A DNA stretch of 64,000 bases, from NCBI GenBank assembly GCA_033344895.1, contig JAWPMN010000001.1:558001-622000 (forward strand), in the 5' to 3' direction. Below are positions 7,115 through 16,270 of this stretch, piece by piece (the stretch's first letter is position 1; every line of letters begins with the position of its first letter). A program made the translations under genes and the position numbers. The notes beneath the pieces are model-generated. The model did not search any database and was not told the origin of the DNA. It worked only from the letters and a program-made list of their open reading frames with translations. The stretch is from Alphaproteobacteria bacterium. GTDB taxonomy: Bacteria > Pseudomonadota > Alphaproteobacteria > UBA8366 > Aestuariispiraceae.

Positions 7115-8887
7115 TTGGTAAACCCGAGGAAAGACGACCCCGCCGAAACGCCTGTGCCGAGCTCCGGCGACACGCTATGGGGCAGCGATGCCCTTGCCGA
7201 GACGCTGCGCCGCCTTGGCATTGAATATGTCGCGCTGAACCCGGGCTCCAGCCTTCGCGGACTCCACGACAGTCTGGTAAACCATCTGGGCAATACCGAT
7301 CCCAAAATGCTGCTCTGCCTTCATGAAGAGCATGCCGTCGCAATCGCACATGGCTGGGCCAAGGTAACCGGCGAGCCGATGGCGGTCATCCTGCATGCCA
7401 ATGTCGGCCTGATGCATGGCTCCATGGCGATTTACAATGCGTGGTGTGACCGGGTTCCGATGCTGATTCTGGGCGCCACCGGTCCGGTCGCCGCCGATTT
7501 ACGCCGACCGTGGATTGACTGGATACATACGTCCCGCGACCAGGCCGCGATCATCCGACCCTATGTGAAATGGGACGATCAACCCGCCAGCCTGCCCGCC
7601 TCGGTCGATGCGATGGCGCACGCCTTTTCGATTTCGAAGACCGCCCCGCAAGCACCCACCTATGTCTGCTTCGACGTTTCGGTGCAGGAGGCCGCGATAT
7701 CGGACATGCCGTCGCTTCCCACATTCTCCACATACCCGACGCCGGATGTCCCGACACCGTCGCCCTCGCAGCTCGCGCACCTCAAGGACATGCTGAAGCA
7801 GGCGGAACACCCGACATTCATGTTCGGGCGCATGACCCGCTCTGCCGAGGACTGGTCCGCGCGCGTCGCCCTGGCAGAGCACTACGGGGCGCGTGTGGTG
7901 ACCGACGTAAAGACCGGCGCGGTCTTTCCGACCGACCATCCGCTGCATGTCGGGCCGCCATCCTTCTTCCTGTCGGAGCCACAAGCAGCGGCGTTGCGGG
8001 AAGCGGATTTGATCGTTGCTTTCGATTGGGTCGACGTCGCGGGATCGATAGGCCACACGCAATCAACGGCTCCGGTGGTGAACATTTCCATCGATCATCA
8101 TTTGTCGAACGGCTGGTCCTTCGATCATACCGGTCCGGTTCGGGCGGAATTGCACATCGCCACGCAGCCTGACCTCTGCGTTGCCGCCTTGCTGGATGAC
8201 CTGGGAATCCCGCGGCCGGACGCCGTTCCCCCAATTCCTGTGACCGCCAATTCCGCTTTCGACGAAGCCGCCGACGCAATCTCGATGCAGGATTTCGCTA
8301 GCGCGCTCGGCGCAGGCCTTCGCGGAGAGCTAGCGACACTGATGCGCCTGCCGTTGGGATGGGATGCCGGACGTTGGGATTTCCATCATCCGCTGGACTA
8401 TCTGGGGTATGACGGCGGGGCGGGTATCGGCTCGGGGCCCGGCATGGCGGTCGGCGCGGCACTGGCCTTGCAGGAAACCGGGCGCCTGCCGGTCGCGGTC
8501 ATCGGTGACGGCGACACCATGATGGGAGTTTCCGCGTTATGGACCGCGGCCCGCTACCGGATCCCGATGCTGGTCGTCGTCTGCAACAACCGCTCCTTTT
8601 ACAATGACGAGATACACCAGGAGAAAGTTGCCAAGGCGCGAAACCGCCCCACCGAAAACAAGTGGATCGGCCAGGCCATCGCCGGTCCGGATATCGACTT
8701 CGCGGCGATGGCCGAGGCGCAAGGCATGATCGGCATTGGCCCGATCTCCAGGCCGCAAGACCTGTCGGATGCCATCCGATCCGCCGCCCGCCAGGTCCGC
8801 GACGGCCGCTGCGTCCTGATCGATGCCCGCGTCGAACCCGAATACGCTTCCTCCATGTCAAAGGGCATGACCGACGATGGGTCATAG
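7115..8887 (+). CDS. Thiamine-diphosphate-dependent enzyme (benzoylformate decarboxylase/acetolactate synthase-like)
   Basis: A 590-aa protein with the usual three domains of the 2-oxoacid decarboxylase/acetolactate synthase family. The cofactor-activating glutamate is in LHEEHAVAIAHGW (Glu71), and the thiamine-diphosphate/Mg motif runs from GDGD at 464-467 to Asn-Asn at 491-492. The likely start is TTG at 7115, with GGAAGCAGGAA just upstream; a GTG at 7154 is an alternative. The chemistry would be decarboxylation or carboligation of a 2-oxoacid; it could supply an aldehyde to the dehydrogenase at the left of the island. This enzyme type is not part of the textbook phthalate route, which makes the cluster unusual. 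Divergent from the MarR gene. Confidence 0.85.
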   Translation: MVNPRKDDPAETPVPSSGDTLWGSDALAETLRRLGIEYVALNPGSSLRGLHDSLVNHLGNTDPKMLLCLHEEHAVAIAHGWAKVTGEPMAVILHANVGLMHGSMAIYNAWCDRVPMLILGATGPVAADLRRPWIDWIHTSRDQAAIIRPYVKWDDQPASLPASVDAMAHAFSISKTAPQAPTYVCFDVSVQEAAISDMPSLPTFSTYPTPDVPTPSPSQLAHLKDMLKQAEHPTFMFGRMTRSAEDWSARVALAEHYGARVVTDVKTGAVFPTDHPLHVGPPSFFLSEPQAAALREADLIVAFDWVDVAGSIGHTQSTAPVVNISIDHHLSNGWSFDHTGPVRAELHIATQPDLCVAALLDDLGIPRPDAVPPIPVTANSAFDEAADAISMQDFASALGAGLRGELATLMRLPLGWDAGRWDFHHPLDYLGYDGGAGIGSGPGMAVGAALALQETGRLPVAVIGDGDTMMGVSALWTAARYRIPMLVVVCNNRSFYNDEIHQEKVAKARNRPTENKWIGQAIAGPDIDFAAMAEAQGMIGIGPISRPQDLSDAIRSAARQVRDGRCVLIDARVEPEYASSMSKGMTDDGS

Positions 8888-9288
8888 AAACATCTTAAAT
8901 CGGCGGGCAACCGGGGAAACTCCGGGCGCCTCGAACGGTCTCACGAGGTCGACCTCGACGTCTGTTAAGGGTCAGGGACGGAAGCTGATCGAGGTAATGC
9001 GATTTGACCGCTTCAGAAGTTAAAGCAGACATTCTCTGATCGGCTGCCGTGTTCTGAAAGGGCTTCAGACTTCGATTGCCTCAGAACATCGGCGTCCAAA
9101 CCGACTTTCAACGCAAAACTGAGTGCAGAATCTGGAATCTCATAAACGCCGCCATTATCGGCGGCACCGCATTTTAACGAAAAATCATGAAGTTGCTCGC
9201 ACCTTAAGGCGATCAATGAATGAACTAATGGCCTTGTGCGCAGAGTTTCCGAGACTCGTGTGCATTAACGATGAGAATCGACAAAGGA
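8888..9288. other. Intergenic gap between the catabolic island and the CAU tRNA
   Basis: About 400 bp with no convincing gene. It holds a perfect 14-bp palindrome (CGAGGTCGACCTCG, 8944-8957) without a T-tract. The right half is less GC-rich than the genes around it. Short open frames here lack ribosome sites; the one running into the tRNA is a tRNA-antisense artefact. No integrase, recombination site or repeat of the tRNA end was seen. Confidence 0.5.
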
Positions 9289-9365
9289 TGGTGGGCCCGG
9301 CAGGATTCGAACCCGCGACCAAACCGTTATGAGCGGTCCGCTCTAACCAACTGAGCTACAGGCCC
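9289..9365 (-). tRNA. tRNA with CAU anticodon (probably tRNA-Ile2, possibly elongator tRNA-Met)
   Basis: A complete 77-nt cloverleaf including an encoded CCA (complement of 9289-9291). The acceptor stem GGGCCTG pairs with CGGGCCC including one G-U; the D arm is AGCTCAGTTGGTTAGAGC; the anticodon loop CTCATAA gives CAU; the T arm contains GGTTCGAATCC. The first base pair is G-C, so it is not the initiator tRNA, which has an unpaired first position. Elongator Met and lysidine-modified Ile2 both carry CAU; the GGGCC/GGCCC acceptor stem suggests Ile2, with only moderate confidence. Its 3' end faces the catabolic island. Confidence 0.93.
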
Positions 9366-9461
9366 ACCGGGTCGGGCTGGCCGACCGTTCTGGGCCTATA
9401 GCAAAGGCGGGCGGGTTGCGCCAGTGTGTGGTTGCACCCCGCCGCCGGTTTTGGTTTCGAT

Positions 9462-10943
9462 CTAGCGGGCGGCCTCGATGCGGCGAATGAAATCCGAGAC
9501 GATGGTGCGCCACAGACCGTCCTTCAGGACCTTGTCCTCGACGCCGGCATCCAGATTCGGATTGTCGTTCACCTCGATCACCACGGCCCGGTCGCCGATC
9601 AGCTTGGTATCGACGCCATAGAGCCCGTCACCGATCGGTTTGGCGGCGGCCAGGGCAGCGTCGAGAATGGCCGACGGCACGGCGTCCAGATCCACCGTTT
9701 CGAACCCGCCCTCGTCCGGCGCGCCCTTGGCAGCATGGTTGATGATCTGCCAGTGACCGCGCGCCATGAAATACTTGGACGCGAAGATCGGCGCACCGTT
9801 CAGGATGCCGATCCGCCAGTCATAATCGGTCCGCATGTATTCCTGCGACAGGATCAGGTCGGACCGGCTCAGCATCTCCCGGCCCAGCTTGATCATTTGA
9901 CCGGCATCATCGGCGCGTTTCACGCCCCGGGAAAACGCCCCGTCGGGCACTTTCAGGACGATGGGGTAGGTCGTTTCCTCGGCCACCTGTTCCAGATTGT
10001 CCTTGTCGATCACGCGGGTGCGCGGCGAGGGAATGTTGTGGGTCCTGAACAGTTCGGCCAGGTAGACCTTGTTGGTGCAGCGCAGGATCGACATGGCGTC
10101 GTCGATACAGGGAATGCCCTCCGCCTCGGCCCGTTTGGCAAAGCGATAGGTGTGGTGGTCCAGGGCGGTGGTCTCGCGGATGAACAGCGCGTCGAACTCG
10201 GCCAGTCGGGGCAGATCGCGGCGGCCGATCGTCTCCACCTTCACCCCCATGGAGGCGCCGACGCGCACGATGCGTTCAATGGCCTGTGGGCTGGAGGGCG
10301 GCATCGCCTCCTTCGGGTCGACCAGCACCGCCAGCGTATAGCGCGGGCCACGCGCCAGGGCCGGGGTCGGCCGGTGCCGTTTGGTATAGGAATCCAGCCC
10401 TTTCTCGAACAGGGGCCGCTCCGCCAGCGGCAGCTTCTTCCAGTTCGGCACACGGACATCGGTGATGCGGTAGACGAGTTCGCCGCCTTCGGTTTCCGCC
10501 CGCTCGTAGTGAACACGCAGGATCGGGCAGCGGAATGCGTCGAAGACCGAACGGGCCAGATGCTTGAAGCGGGTTTCGGCGCTGATGCCGAAACAGACCG
10601 TGATCGGCGCCCCGCCCTCGCCCTCCGGATCGGGGCTGCGGCGCAGGGCCTTGGTCAGCTGGCGTTCCATATCGCCCAGCGCGCGGCGATAGATGCGCTT
10701 CCAGCCGACCCACAACATCGCCTCCGCCGAGGGCAGAATCCGGTCGCCCCGTGCCTCTGCGGTCAGGGCGCAGTAATAGCCGAGGCCGAGATAGCTGTAG
10801 TCGCTGCACAGATTGACCACGCGGGTGCGCTTTGCATAGGGCTTGGCCCGCATCAGGTAGTCATGGGCGGACACGGCTTCCCGCCCCGGCCCGGGAAACG
10901 GAAACTCGGCGCCGTCATCAATGATGAACACGGTTCGGCTCAC
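9462..10943 (-). CDS. RimK-type ATP-grasp ligase with N-terminal RLAN domain
   Basis: A 493-aa protein: an N-terminal RimK-like accessory domain (roughly 1-190) followed by an ATP-grasp module (about 280-490). ATP-grasp features include TYPIVLKVPDGAFSRGVKR, LILSQEYMRTDYDWRIGILNG and the Mg-binding VVIEVNDNPNLDAG near the C-terminus. Such enzymes join an amino acid or peptide to a carboxylate using ATP. The start is GTG at 10943 with AGAGGAG eight bases upstream; the next gene upstream ends 12 bp away, so the two are co-transcribed. The partner is a GNAT/C39-like fusion, a pairing known from comparative genomics of amidoligases but without a settled product. The substrate is unknown. Confidence 0.85.
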   Translation of the reverse strand: MSRTVFIIDDGAEFPFPGPGREAVSAHDYLMRAKPYAKRTRVVNLCSDYSYLGLGYYCALTAEARGDRILPSAEAMLWVGWKRIYRRALGDMERQLTKALRRSPDPEGEGGAPITVCFGISAETRFKHLARSVFDAFRCPILRVHYERAETEGGELVYRITDVRVPNWKKLPLAERPLFEKGLDSYTKRHRPTPALARGPRYTLAVLVDPKEAMPPSSPQAIERIVRVGASMGVKVETIGRRDLPRLAEFDALFIRETTALDHHTYRFAKRAEAEGIPCIDDAMSILRCTNKVYLAELFRTHNIPSPRTRVIDKDNLEQVAEETTYPIVLKVPDGAFSRGVKRADDAGQMIKLGREMLSRSDLILSQEYMRTDYDWRIGILNGAPIFASKYFMARGHWQIINHAAKGAPDEGGFETVDLDAVPSAILDAALAAAKPIGDGLYGVDTKLIGDRAVVIEVNDNPNLDAGVEDKVLKDGLWRTIVSDFIRRIEAAR

Positions 10944-10955
10944 GGAAAGGCTCCT

Positions 10956-12086
10956 CTAACGCTGAAGAATCAGGGCGGCGCGCTGGCGGGCGCGGCCATA
11001 GCGCGACATGCGTTCGAAATCGTCGCGCGGTATCGGGACCGCCATGCGGTCGGTCTGGCTCTGGATGACGTCCGGGTCGACAAAGGGATCGTGGACATAG
11101 ACGAAACGGTCATCCATGGCGACGACGACGACCCAATGCGGCACCTTTTCGCGGTCGAGCGCATAGGTGGAGATCAGCACGATCGGCACGGCGCCCTCAC
11201 TCAGCAGGTCCTGCAGTTCGCTCAGGGTCAGGGCGATGTTGTCCACCGGGACCCCTGTCTCCTTGAGCTGCGCCAGATAATCCTCCTGCACCAGGCGGAT
11301 CACATCCTTCTTTTCCGCGCGGCGGACCGTGTCGACGAACATCATGTCGGGGTCGCGGACATGGACGCTGACCCTGAAGCCCCGCTGAGCGGCGGCCAGT
11401 GCCATGCCATAGGGTGAGCATCCGGCGGGACCGCGCGTCATGAAGACCGTGGTCGATTCCCGCCACAGGCGCAGTTCCTCGACCCGATTCATCTCATACC
11501 CTTCGTCCAGCGCAGCCATCGCCATCATCAGGCAGGCCGGTCCGCAGGTGAAATTCAGGCTCTGAGGATAATACGGGAACCCCTCGACACCTTCGGGCCG
11601 TTTCCCGATCAGTGCCTTGTCCAGACGCAGGGCGTCGCCGCCGTCCTGATAGTATCCGGCTATGCGGCCGAACGGCTTGTAGCCGGAGTGGCGATAGAGG
11701 GAGATCGCCTCCGCATTGTCGGCATGCACCTCCAGGCGCAGATAGGCCGCCCCGTCATCCGACGCGGCCTCCTCCGCCGCCGCCAGCAGGGCCCGGGCAT
11801 AGCCCAAGCCACGCCGTTCCGGCAATACCGCCAGCGAATAGAGCCGGGACAGCGACGTGCCGCGATGAAACAGCACAACGGCATAGCCCGCGATCACGCC
11901 GTCCGGTGCGACCAGGACACGGGCGGCCTGATGCCCCTTGGTCAGCAGGTGGCGAAAACTGCGTCGGCTGATCCGGTCGGTATCGAAACACCGCGCTTCA
12001 AGAGCCACCAGATCGTCCAGATCCGTCAGTTCCGCCGGCCGTATGAGGGCTCCCGCCGCCAGATCATCCAAAATAAACCCGTCCAT
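10956..12086 (-). CDS. GNAT acetyltransferase fused to a C39-like cysteine peptidase domain
   Basis: A 376-aa two-domain protein. Residues about 12-155 form a GNAT fold (acetyl-CoA motif in LAVLPERRGLGYARALL, then EVHADNAEAISLYRHSGYK). Residues about 170-376 form a papain-like C39 domain with Cys181 in NFTCGPACLMMAM and a later His in VPHWVVVVAMDD, followed by YVHDPF. The start at 12086 (MDGFILDD) is chosen because TAGGA lies at good spacing; an in-frame ATG 87 bp upstream lacks a site. It precedes the RimK-type ligase by 12 bp. Together they could acylate, ligate and trim a peptide or small molecule; this is inference. No signal peptide was seen, so action is cytoplasmic. Confidence 0.85.
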   Translation of the reverse strand: MDGFILDDLAAGALIRPAELTDLDDLVALEARCFDTDRISRRSFRHLLTKGHQAARVLVAPDGVIAGYAVVLFHRGTSLSRLYSLAVLPERRGLGYARALLAAAEEAASDDGAAYLRLEVHADNAEAISLYRHSGYKPFGRIAGYYQDGGDALRLDKALIGKRPEGVEGFPYYPQSLNFTCGPACLMMAMAALDEGYEMNRVEELRLWRESTTVFMTRGPAGCSPYGMALAAAQRGFRVSVHVRDPDMMFVDTVRRAEKKDVIRLVQEDYLAQLKETGVPVDNIALTLSELQDLLSEGAVPIVLISTYALDREKVPHWVVVVAMDDRFVYVHDPFVDPDVIQSQTDRMAVPIPRDDFERMSRYGRARQRAALILQR

Positions 12087-12230
12087 GACCATCCTACCAA
12101 AAAGCGCGAAGTCCGGTCCGAAACGGGCCCGGATCGCGTTCGCGCTATATCGATGATAACCGATTTTTCGCAAAGGGAAAAAAGCGCGCGTGGCCTGCGG
12201 GACCGGTCCGCGATTTGCGCATGGGTCTGG

Positions 12231-13586
12231 TCACCGGGACATGAGCGTGAGGCCACGCACCAGAGGCTCCGGAGCGGCCGTCAGGCCCAGAGAGACCGAA
12301 AAATGTCCCTGCGGCCGAGAAAAGACGTTCTCTGCCGGCAGGCCCCAACGCGTGACCAGTTCCCTGCCCGAGGCGATCGGCGTAATCGCATCGGCATCGC
12401 CCAGAACGCAGAGGATCCGGTCGGGATCGATGCCCGGTCTCTCGCCGGCGTCCAGAAGAGGGGCCCAGCGCGCGCCCATTTCCTCATCCCAGCCCGCTTC
12501 ACGCAGGGCGTCGGGTACGCCCAGCCCGCCGCTCAAGGACCCGCGATAGGTCACTTCCGTCAGCGACGCCGCCGGCGCGATCAGCAGGGCGTAGTCCGGC
12601 TTCGCGGCTTCGGGCCAGAAACGCGCCCAACTGAGAAGCTGCATCGATGTCAGCGCGCCCAGACTGATCCCGCTCAGCATGACCGGGCCATCCCCCGAGA
12701 ATTTCGCCCAGGCGATCAGGCGCCCCAGTTCCCGCAGATGACACCAGGAGTAATCGAGGAGACCGGCCGGTCCGCGCGCCAGAATCGGCTCACCGCCATA
12801 GTAGCCGGCGCGACGCCGATAGGCATGCCACGGCCCCTGCGGTTCGACCACGCGGAAGCCATGCGACAGGTACCAGTCCGTGACACCGCCCCGATCGCCC
12901 CAGAATTCACCTTCCATGCCGATGCCGTGGGCGAAGATCACCGTCCCGCGCGACGCATCCGCCGCCGGAACCCGCAGCCGTGCCTCAACCGGTGCATCGG
13001 ACTGGAACTCTACCGGCGGATCGAAACGCAGCCAGGAGCAATAGGCACCGTCCAGCATGACCCGCCGGCTTTCGCGCACCGGCAGGTCAAGATCGGGCAT
13101 TGCGAGGCCGTCCGGCGAGTCCAGCCGGGCGGCATGACGCGATGCGACGGACGCCTCATCCTCGATTCCGAAGCGAACCGAGGCAAAGGCCCGTTCCAGA
13201 TGTCCCGGCAGGAAGGCCGCACGCAATGCCATGAGCTTCCGGGCAGCCCTCAGCCGGGCCCGTTCCCGATAGGCGAGGTCGCCACGGCCATGACCGAAGA
13301 AAGCATTTTCCCAGGCGGCGCGAGCGGTCTCATGCGCCAGGGCGGCTGACTGGATCAGGCCCAGAAGCCCAGCCCCCACCGTCCGGCGGGGCGGACCGTC
13401 ATCCAGCTCGACCAGGAATCGATCGGGATCACCTTCGGCGGCCAGCGCGGCGGCCCAGGCGCGGGACAGGGGGAAGAACACCTTCGCAACGGCCGGGGTC
13501 GCCACGCGGTCGTACCAGGGGCGCCAGAGATAGGGTCCGACGGCCCGGTCCAGCATCGCCCGCATTCCGCCGCCATGGCCCTGCAT
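12231..13586 (-). CDS. Alpha/beta-hydrolase fold protein of unknown substrate
   Basis: A 451-aa protein. The N-terminal half is Arg/Ala-rich without a recognised domain. The C-terminal half is an alpha/beta hydrolase: VIFAHGIGMEGEFWGD (oxyanion region), the nucleophile elbow SGISLGALTSMQ, an acidic residue in VLGDADAITP and the final His in PQGHFSVSLG. The start at 13586 (MQGHGGG) follows AGGAAAGGTG, which lies inside the end of the upstream GNAT gene; only 5 bp separate that gene's stop from this start, so translation is coupled. A longer reading frame reaches 13667 but lacks a ribosome site. The gap to the next gene downstream is 144 bp. The substrate is unknown; similar proteins are annotated only as hydrolases. 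Confidence 0.75.
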   Translation of the reverse strand: MQGHGGGMRAMLDRAVGPYLWRPWYDRVATPAVAKVFFPLSRAWAAALAAEGDPDRFLVELDDGPPRRTVGAGLLGLIQSAALAHETARAAWENAFFGHGRGDLAYRERARLRAARKLMALRAAFLPGHLERAFASVRFGIEDEASVASRHAARLDSPDGLAMPDLDLPVRESRRVMLDGAYCSWLRFDPPVEFQSDAPVEARLRVPAADASRGTVIFAHGIGMEGEFWGDRGGVTDWYLSHGFRVVEPQGPWHAYRRRAGYYGGEPILARGPAGLLDYSWCHLRELGRLIAWAKFSGDGPVMLSGISLGALTSMQLLSWARFWPEAAKPDYALLIAPAASLTEVTYRGSLSGGLGVPDALREAGWDEEMGARWAPLLDAGERPGIDPDRILCVLGDADAITPIASGRELVTRWGLPAENVFSRPQGHFSVSLGLTAAPEPLVRGLTLMSR

Positions 13587-13591
13587 TCGGT

Positions 13592-14092
13592 TCACCTTTC
13601 CTGAAGGTCGCGTTCCATGCGGATATAGGCGAACGCCACGCCGTTGACCTCCTCGCTTGCCTGACAAAGCGCGCGAAAGCCCAGGGCTGCGTAAAAGCCT
13701 TCGGCATTCAGGGCAGCCTCCGTCTCGATGCGATCATAGCCGAGTGTCCGGGCCTCGAACGCGCAGCGATCATAGAGCGCCCGTCCGACACCGCGGTGCA
13801 TGCTTCCGGTCCGCACGGCAAAATGCCGGATGTGGGCCAGGCCCGGTTCCATGCCGACCCCGCCGGGCGCCGCATTGGACCAGCCGCCGCAGCCCGCCGG
13901 TTCGCCGCCCAGCATCGCAATGAAATAGGTCCCCCGCGACAGCAGGACGGGATGCGCAAGGCACATGAGCGGCAGGACCGCGTTCAGAATCTCGGGCGGA
14001 TAATGGCTGGCAAGACCGGCCGGATAACTGTCCTTCAGGATATCCGCCACCAGATCCTTGTCATCCGGCGTCGCGGTCCTGAGGGACAGCAT
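13592..14092 (-). CDS. GNAT-family N-acetyltransferase
   Basis: A 166-aa single-domain acetyltransferase. The central strand HIRHFAVRTGSMHRGVGRALYD holds the acetyl-CoA pyrophosphate-binding motif (R-x2-G-x-G/A form), and AALNAEGFYAALGFRAL is the usual C-terminal element. The N-terminus LRTATPDDKDLVADILKDSY is typical of the family. It probably acetylates an amine on a small molecule or protein; the substrate cannot be read from the sequence. It is placed 10 bp downstream of the rpoD stop on the same strand and is coupled to the hydrolase gene that follows, so it may share rpoD readthrough transcription. Confidence 0.85.
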   Translation of the reverse strand: MLSLRTATPDDKDLVADILKDSYPAGLASHYPPEILNAVLPLMCLAHPVLLSRGTYFIAMLGGEPAGCGGWSNAAPGGVGMEPGLAHIRHFAVRTGSMHRGVGRALYDRCAFEARTLGYDRIETEAALNAEGFYAALGFRALCQASEEVNGVAFAYIRMERDLQER

Positions 14093-14102
14093 CGCGCGAC
14101 CG

Positions 14103-16214
14103 TCAGTAGTCCAGGAAGCTGCGCAGTTTGCGGCTGCGGCTCGGGTGTTTCAGCTTCCGCAGTGCCTTCGCCTCGATCTGGCGGATACGTTCGCGGGTGA
14201 CGCTGAACTGCTGACCGACCTCTTCCAGAGTATGGTCGGTATTCATGCCGATCCCGAAGCGCATGCGCAGCACACGCTCTTCGCGCGGCGTCAGCGAGGC
14301 CAGAACCCGCGTCGTCGTTTCGCGCAGGTTGGAATGGATCGCCGCATCGGACGGCAGGATCGCGTTCTTGTCCTCGATGAAGTCGCCCAGATGGCTGTCT
14401 TCCTCGTCGCCGATCGGCGTTTCGAGGGAGATCGGCTCCTTCGCGATCTTCAGGACCTTGCGGACCTTCTCCAGCGGCATGGCCAGTTTTTCGGCCAGTT
14501 CCTCCGGCGTCGGCTCACGACCGATCTCATGCAGCATCTGACGCGACGTGCGGACCAGCTTGTTGATCGTCTCGATCATATGGACCGGGATACGGATCGT
14601 ACGGGCCTGGTCGGCAATCGACCGGGTGATCGCCTGCCGAATCCACCAGGTGGCATAGGTCGAGAACTTGTAGCCGCGACGGTATTCGAATTTATCAACC
14701 GCCTTCATCAGGCCGATATTGCCTTCCTGGATCAGGTCCAGGAACTGCAGGCCGCGGTTGGTGTATTTCTTGGCGATGGAGATGACGAGACGCAGGTTGG
14801 CCTCGACCATTTCCTTCTTCGCGCGGCTGGCCTCACGCTCGCCCTGCTGCACCGTCGAGGTGATGCGACGGAATTCGGGGATCGGCATGCCCGCTTCGTT
14901 GGCGATCTCGGAGATGCCGGCGCGCAGTTCTTCGACCTTCCCGGCATATTTCGCTGCGAACTTGGCCCAGTTGTTGGACTTGTCCGCCATTTCCTCCAGC
15001 CAGTTCGGGTCGAGCTCGCGGCCGAAATAGCTGTTCAGGAACTCTTCGCGATCGATCTTGCAGTCCAGTGCCAGACGCAGCAGCTTGCCTTCCAGCGTGA
15101 TCAGACTCTTGTTGATCTGATACAGTTCCTCGACCAGCTGTTCGATGCGGATATTGTTCAGCCGCACCTCGTCCATCAGCTGGATCAGTTCCTTGCGGTG
15201 TTTCTCATACGTGCGCTCGGTCGAGCGGGAGACCGCCTCGCCACGCTGCATGGTCGACACGCGCTTGTCCTGGGCGCGCTGAAGCTTGGCATAGGTCGCC
15301 GAAATATTCTCGAAGGTCTCCAGGACCGTCGGCTTCAGCGCCTGTTCCATGGCGGCGAGGGACATGTTGTTGTCTTCATTGTCCTCGTCGTCGCCGTCTT
15401 CGCCATTGCCGGCCGTTTCGCCTTCGGCGCCGGCTTCCTTCTCTTCGGTGGCCTCGGCGGCAGGCTTTGCGGCGGGCTTGGCGGGTTTCGCTTCTTCCGC
15501 CATGGCGCCGTCGTCGCCATCCTCATCCCCGCCGTCTTCGTCCTCGTCGTCGGCCTTTTTCTGATTGCTCGCCTTGACCTCTTCGACCTCACCAGCTTCC
15601 TCGTCGCCGGTTTCGATGTCGGCCATGTCGTCGGCATCCGGGCCGGAGGACATCGTCGCATCCAGATCGATGACGTCGCGCAGCAGAATCTGGGCCTCGA
15701 CCAGCTGATCGTGCCAGTCGGTGATCGCACGCATGGTCAGCGGGCTTTCGCACAGCGCGCCGATCATCTTCTCGCGGCCGGCCTCGATGCGCTTGGCGAT
15801 CGCGATTTCGCCTTCGCGGGACAGCAGCTCGACCGACCCCATTTCGCGCAGATACATCCGCACCGGATCGTCCGTGCGGCCGACCTCGTCATCTGAGATG
15901 TTGCCGGCATCGGAGGTGCTGGCTTCGGTGCCGCGCTCTTCGGCGGGGCGTGCTTCGTTGTCGCCTTCCTGCTCGTCACCGTCGACAACATTGATGCCCA
16001 TGTCGTTCAGCATGGTCATCACGTCTTCGATCTGCTCGGAAGACACCTGCTCCTGCGGCAGCGCCTCGTTCAGCTCGTCAATCGAGATGAAGCCGCGCTC
16101 CTTGCCTTTCTGGAGCAGTTTCTTAACCGCGGAATGGGAGTCCTCGAGGACCGGACCGTCGCCTTGTTCTTCGGTGTTCTCGGTCGCTTCGTTCGATTCC
16201 GCTTTGGTCGCCAT
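14103..16214 (-). CDS. rpoD: RNA polymerase primary sigma factor RpoD (sigma-70)
   Basis: A 703-aa housekeeping sigma factor. Region 1.1 is at about 28-80, region 1.2 begins at [12 protein letters not shown] (about 116), the non-conserved region follows, then region 2 ([20 protein letters not shown], with [17 protein letters not shown] as 2.3-2.4), region 3 and region 4 ([20 protein letters not shown] as the -35-binding helix-turn-helix). Between regions 1.2 and 2 there is an insert at about 186-283 that is strongly acidic and Ala/Pro-rich (runs of Asp, Glu, Ala). The start ATG at 16214 has GGAAGG upstream. It lies 56 bp downstream of dnaG on the same strand, the usual macromolecular-synthesis arrangement. 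Confidence 0.98.
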   Translation of the reverse strand: MATKAESNEATENTEEQGDGPVLEDSHSAVKKLLQKGKERGFISIDELNEALPQEQVSSEQIEDVMTMLNDMGINVVDGDEQEGDNEARPAEERGTEASTSDAGNISDDEVGRTDDPVRMYLREMGSVELLSREGEIAIAKRIEAGREKMIGALCESPLTMRAITDWHDQLVEAQILLRDVIDLDATMSSGPDADDMADIETGDEEAGEVEEVKASNQKKADDEDEDGGDEDGDDGAMAEEAKPAKPAAKPAAEATEEKEAGAEGETAGNGEDGDDEDNEDNNMSLAAMEQALKPTVLETFENISATYAKLQRAQDKRVSTMQRGEAVSRSTERTYEKHRKELIQLMDEVRLNNIRIEQLVEELYQINKSLITLEGKLLRLALDCKIDREEFLNSYFGRELDPNWLEEMADKSNNWAKFAAKYAGKVEELRAGISEIANEAGMPIPEFRRITSTVQQGEREASRAKKEMVEANLRLVISIAKKYTNRGLQFLDLIQEGNIGLMKAVDKFEYRRGYKFSTYATWWIRQAITRSIADQARTIRIPVHMIETINKLVRTSRQMLHEIGREPTPEELAEKLAMPLEKVRKVLKIAKEPISLETPIGDEEDSHLGDFIEDKNAILPSDAAIHSNLRETTTRVLASLTPREERVLRMRFGIGMNTDHTLEEVGQQFSVTRERIRQIEAKALRKLKHPSRSRKLRSFLDY

Positions 16215-16270
16215 ATTGCCCGTTTTCCTTCCAACGCCGCCGCACCGCCCGTGAGCGCAGCCGCTGTAGA

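Noticed and set aside
8944-8957. A 14-bp perfect palindrome considered as a terminator or integration site
   Set aside because: No loop, no T-tract, and no nearby recombinase; kept only as a note in the gap description.
9123-9332. A 69-aa plus-strand frame running through the CAU tRNA
   Set aside because: Its C-terminus (VGPAGFEPATKPL) is the well-known false translation of a tRNA read antisense; no ribosome site.
9426-11417. A 663-aa plus-strand frame opposite the RimK and GNAT/C39 genes
   Set aside because: Long frames opposite GC-rich genes are common; the minus strand carries two clear families in this interval.
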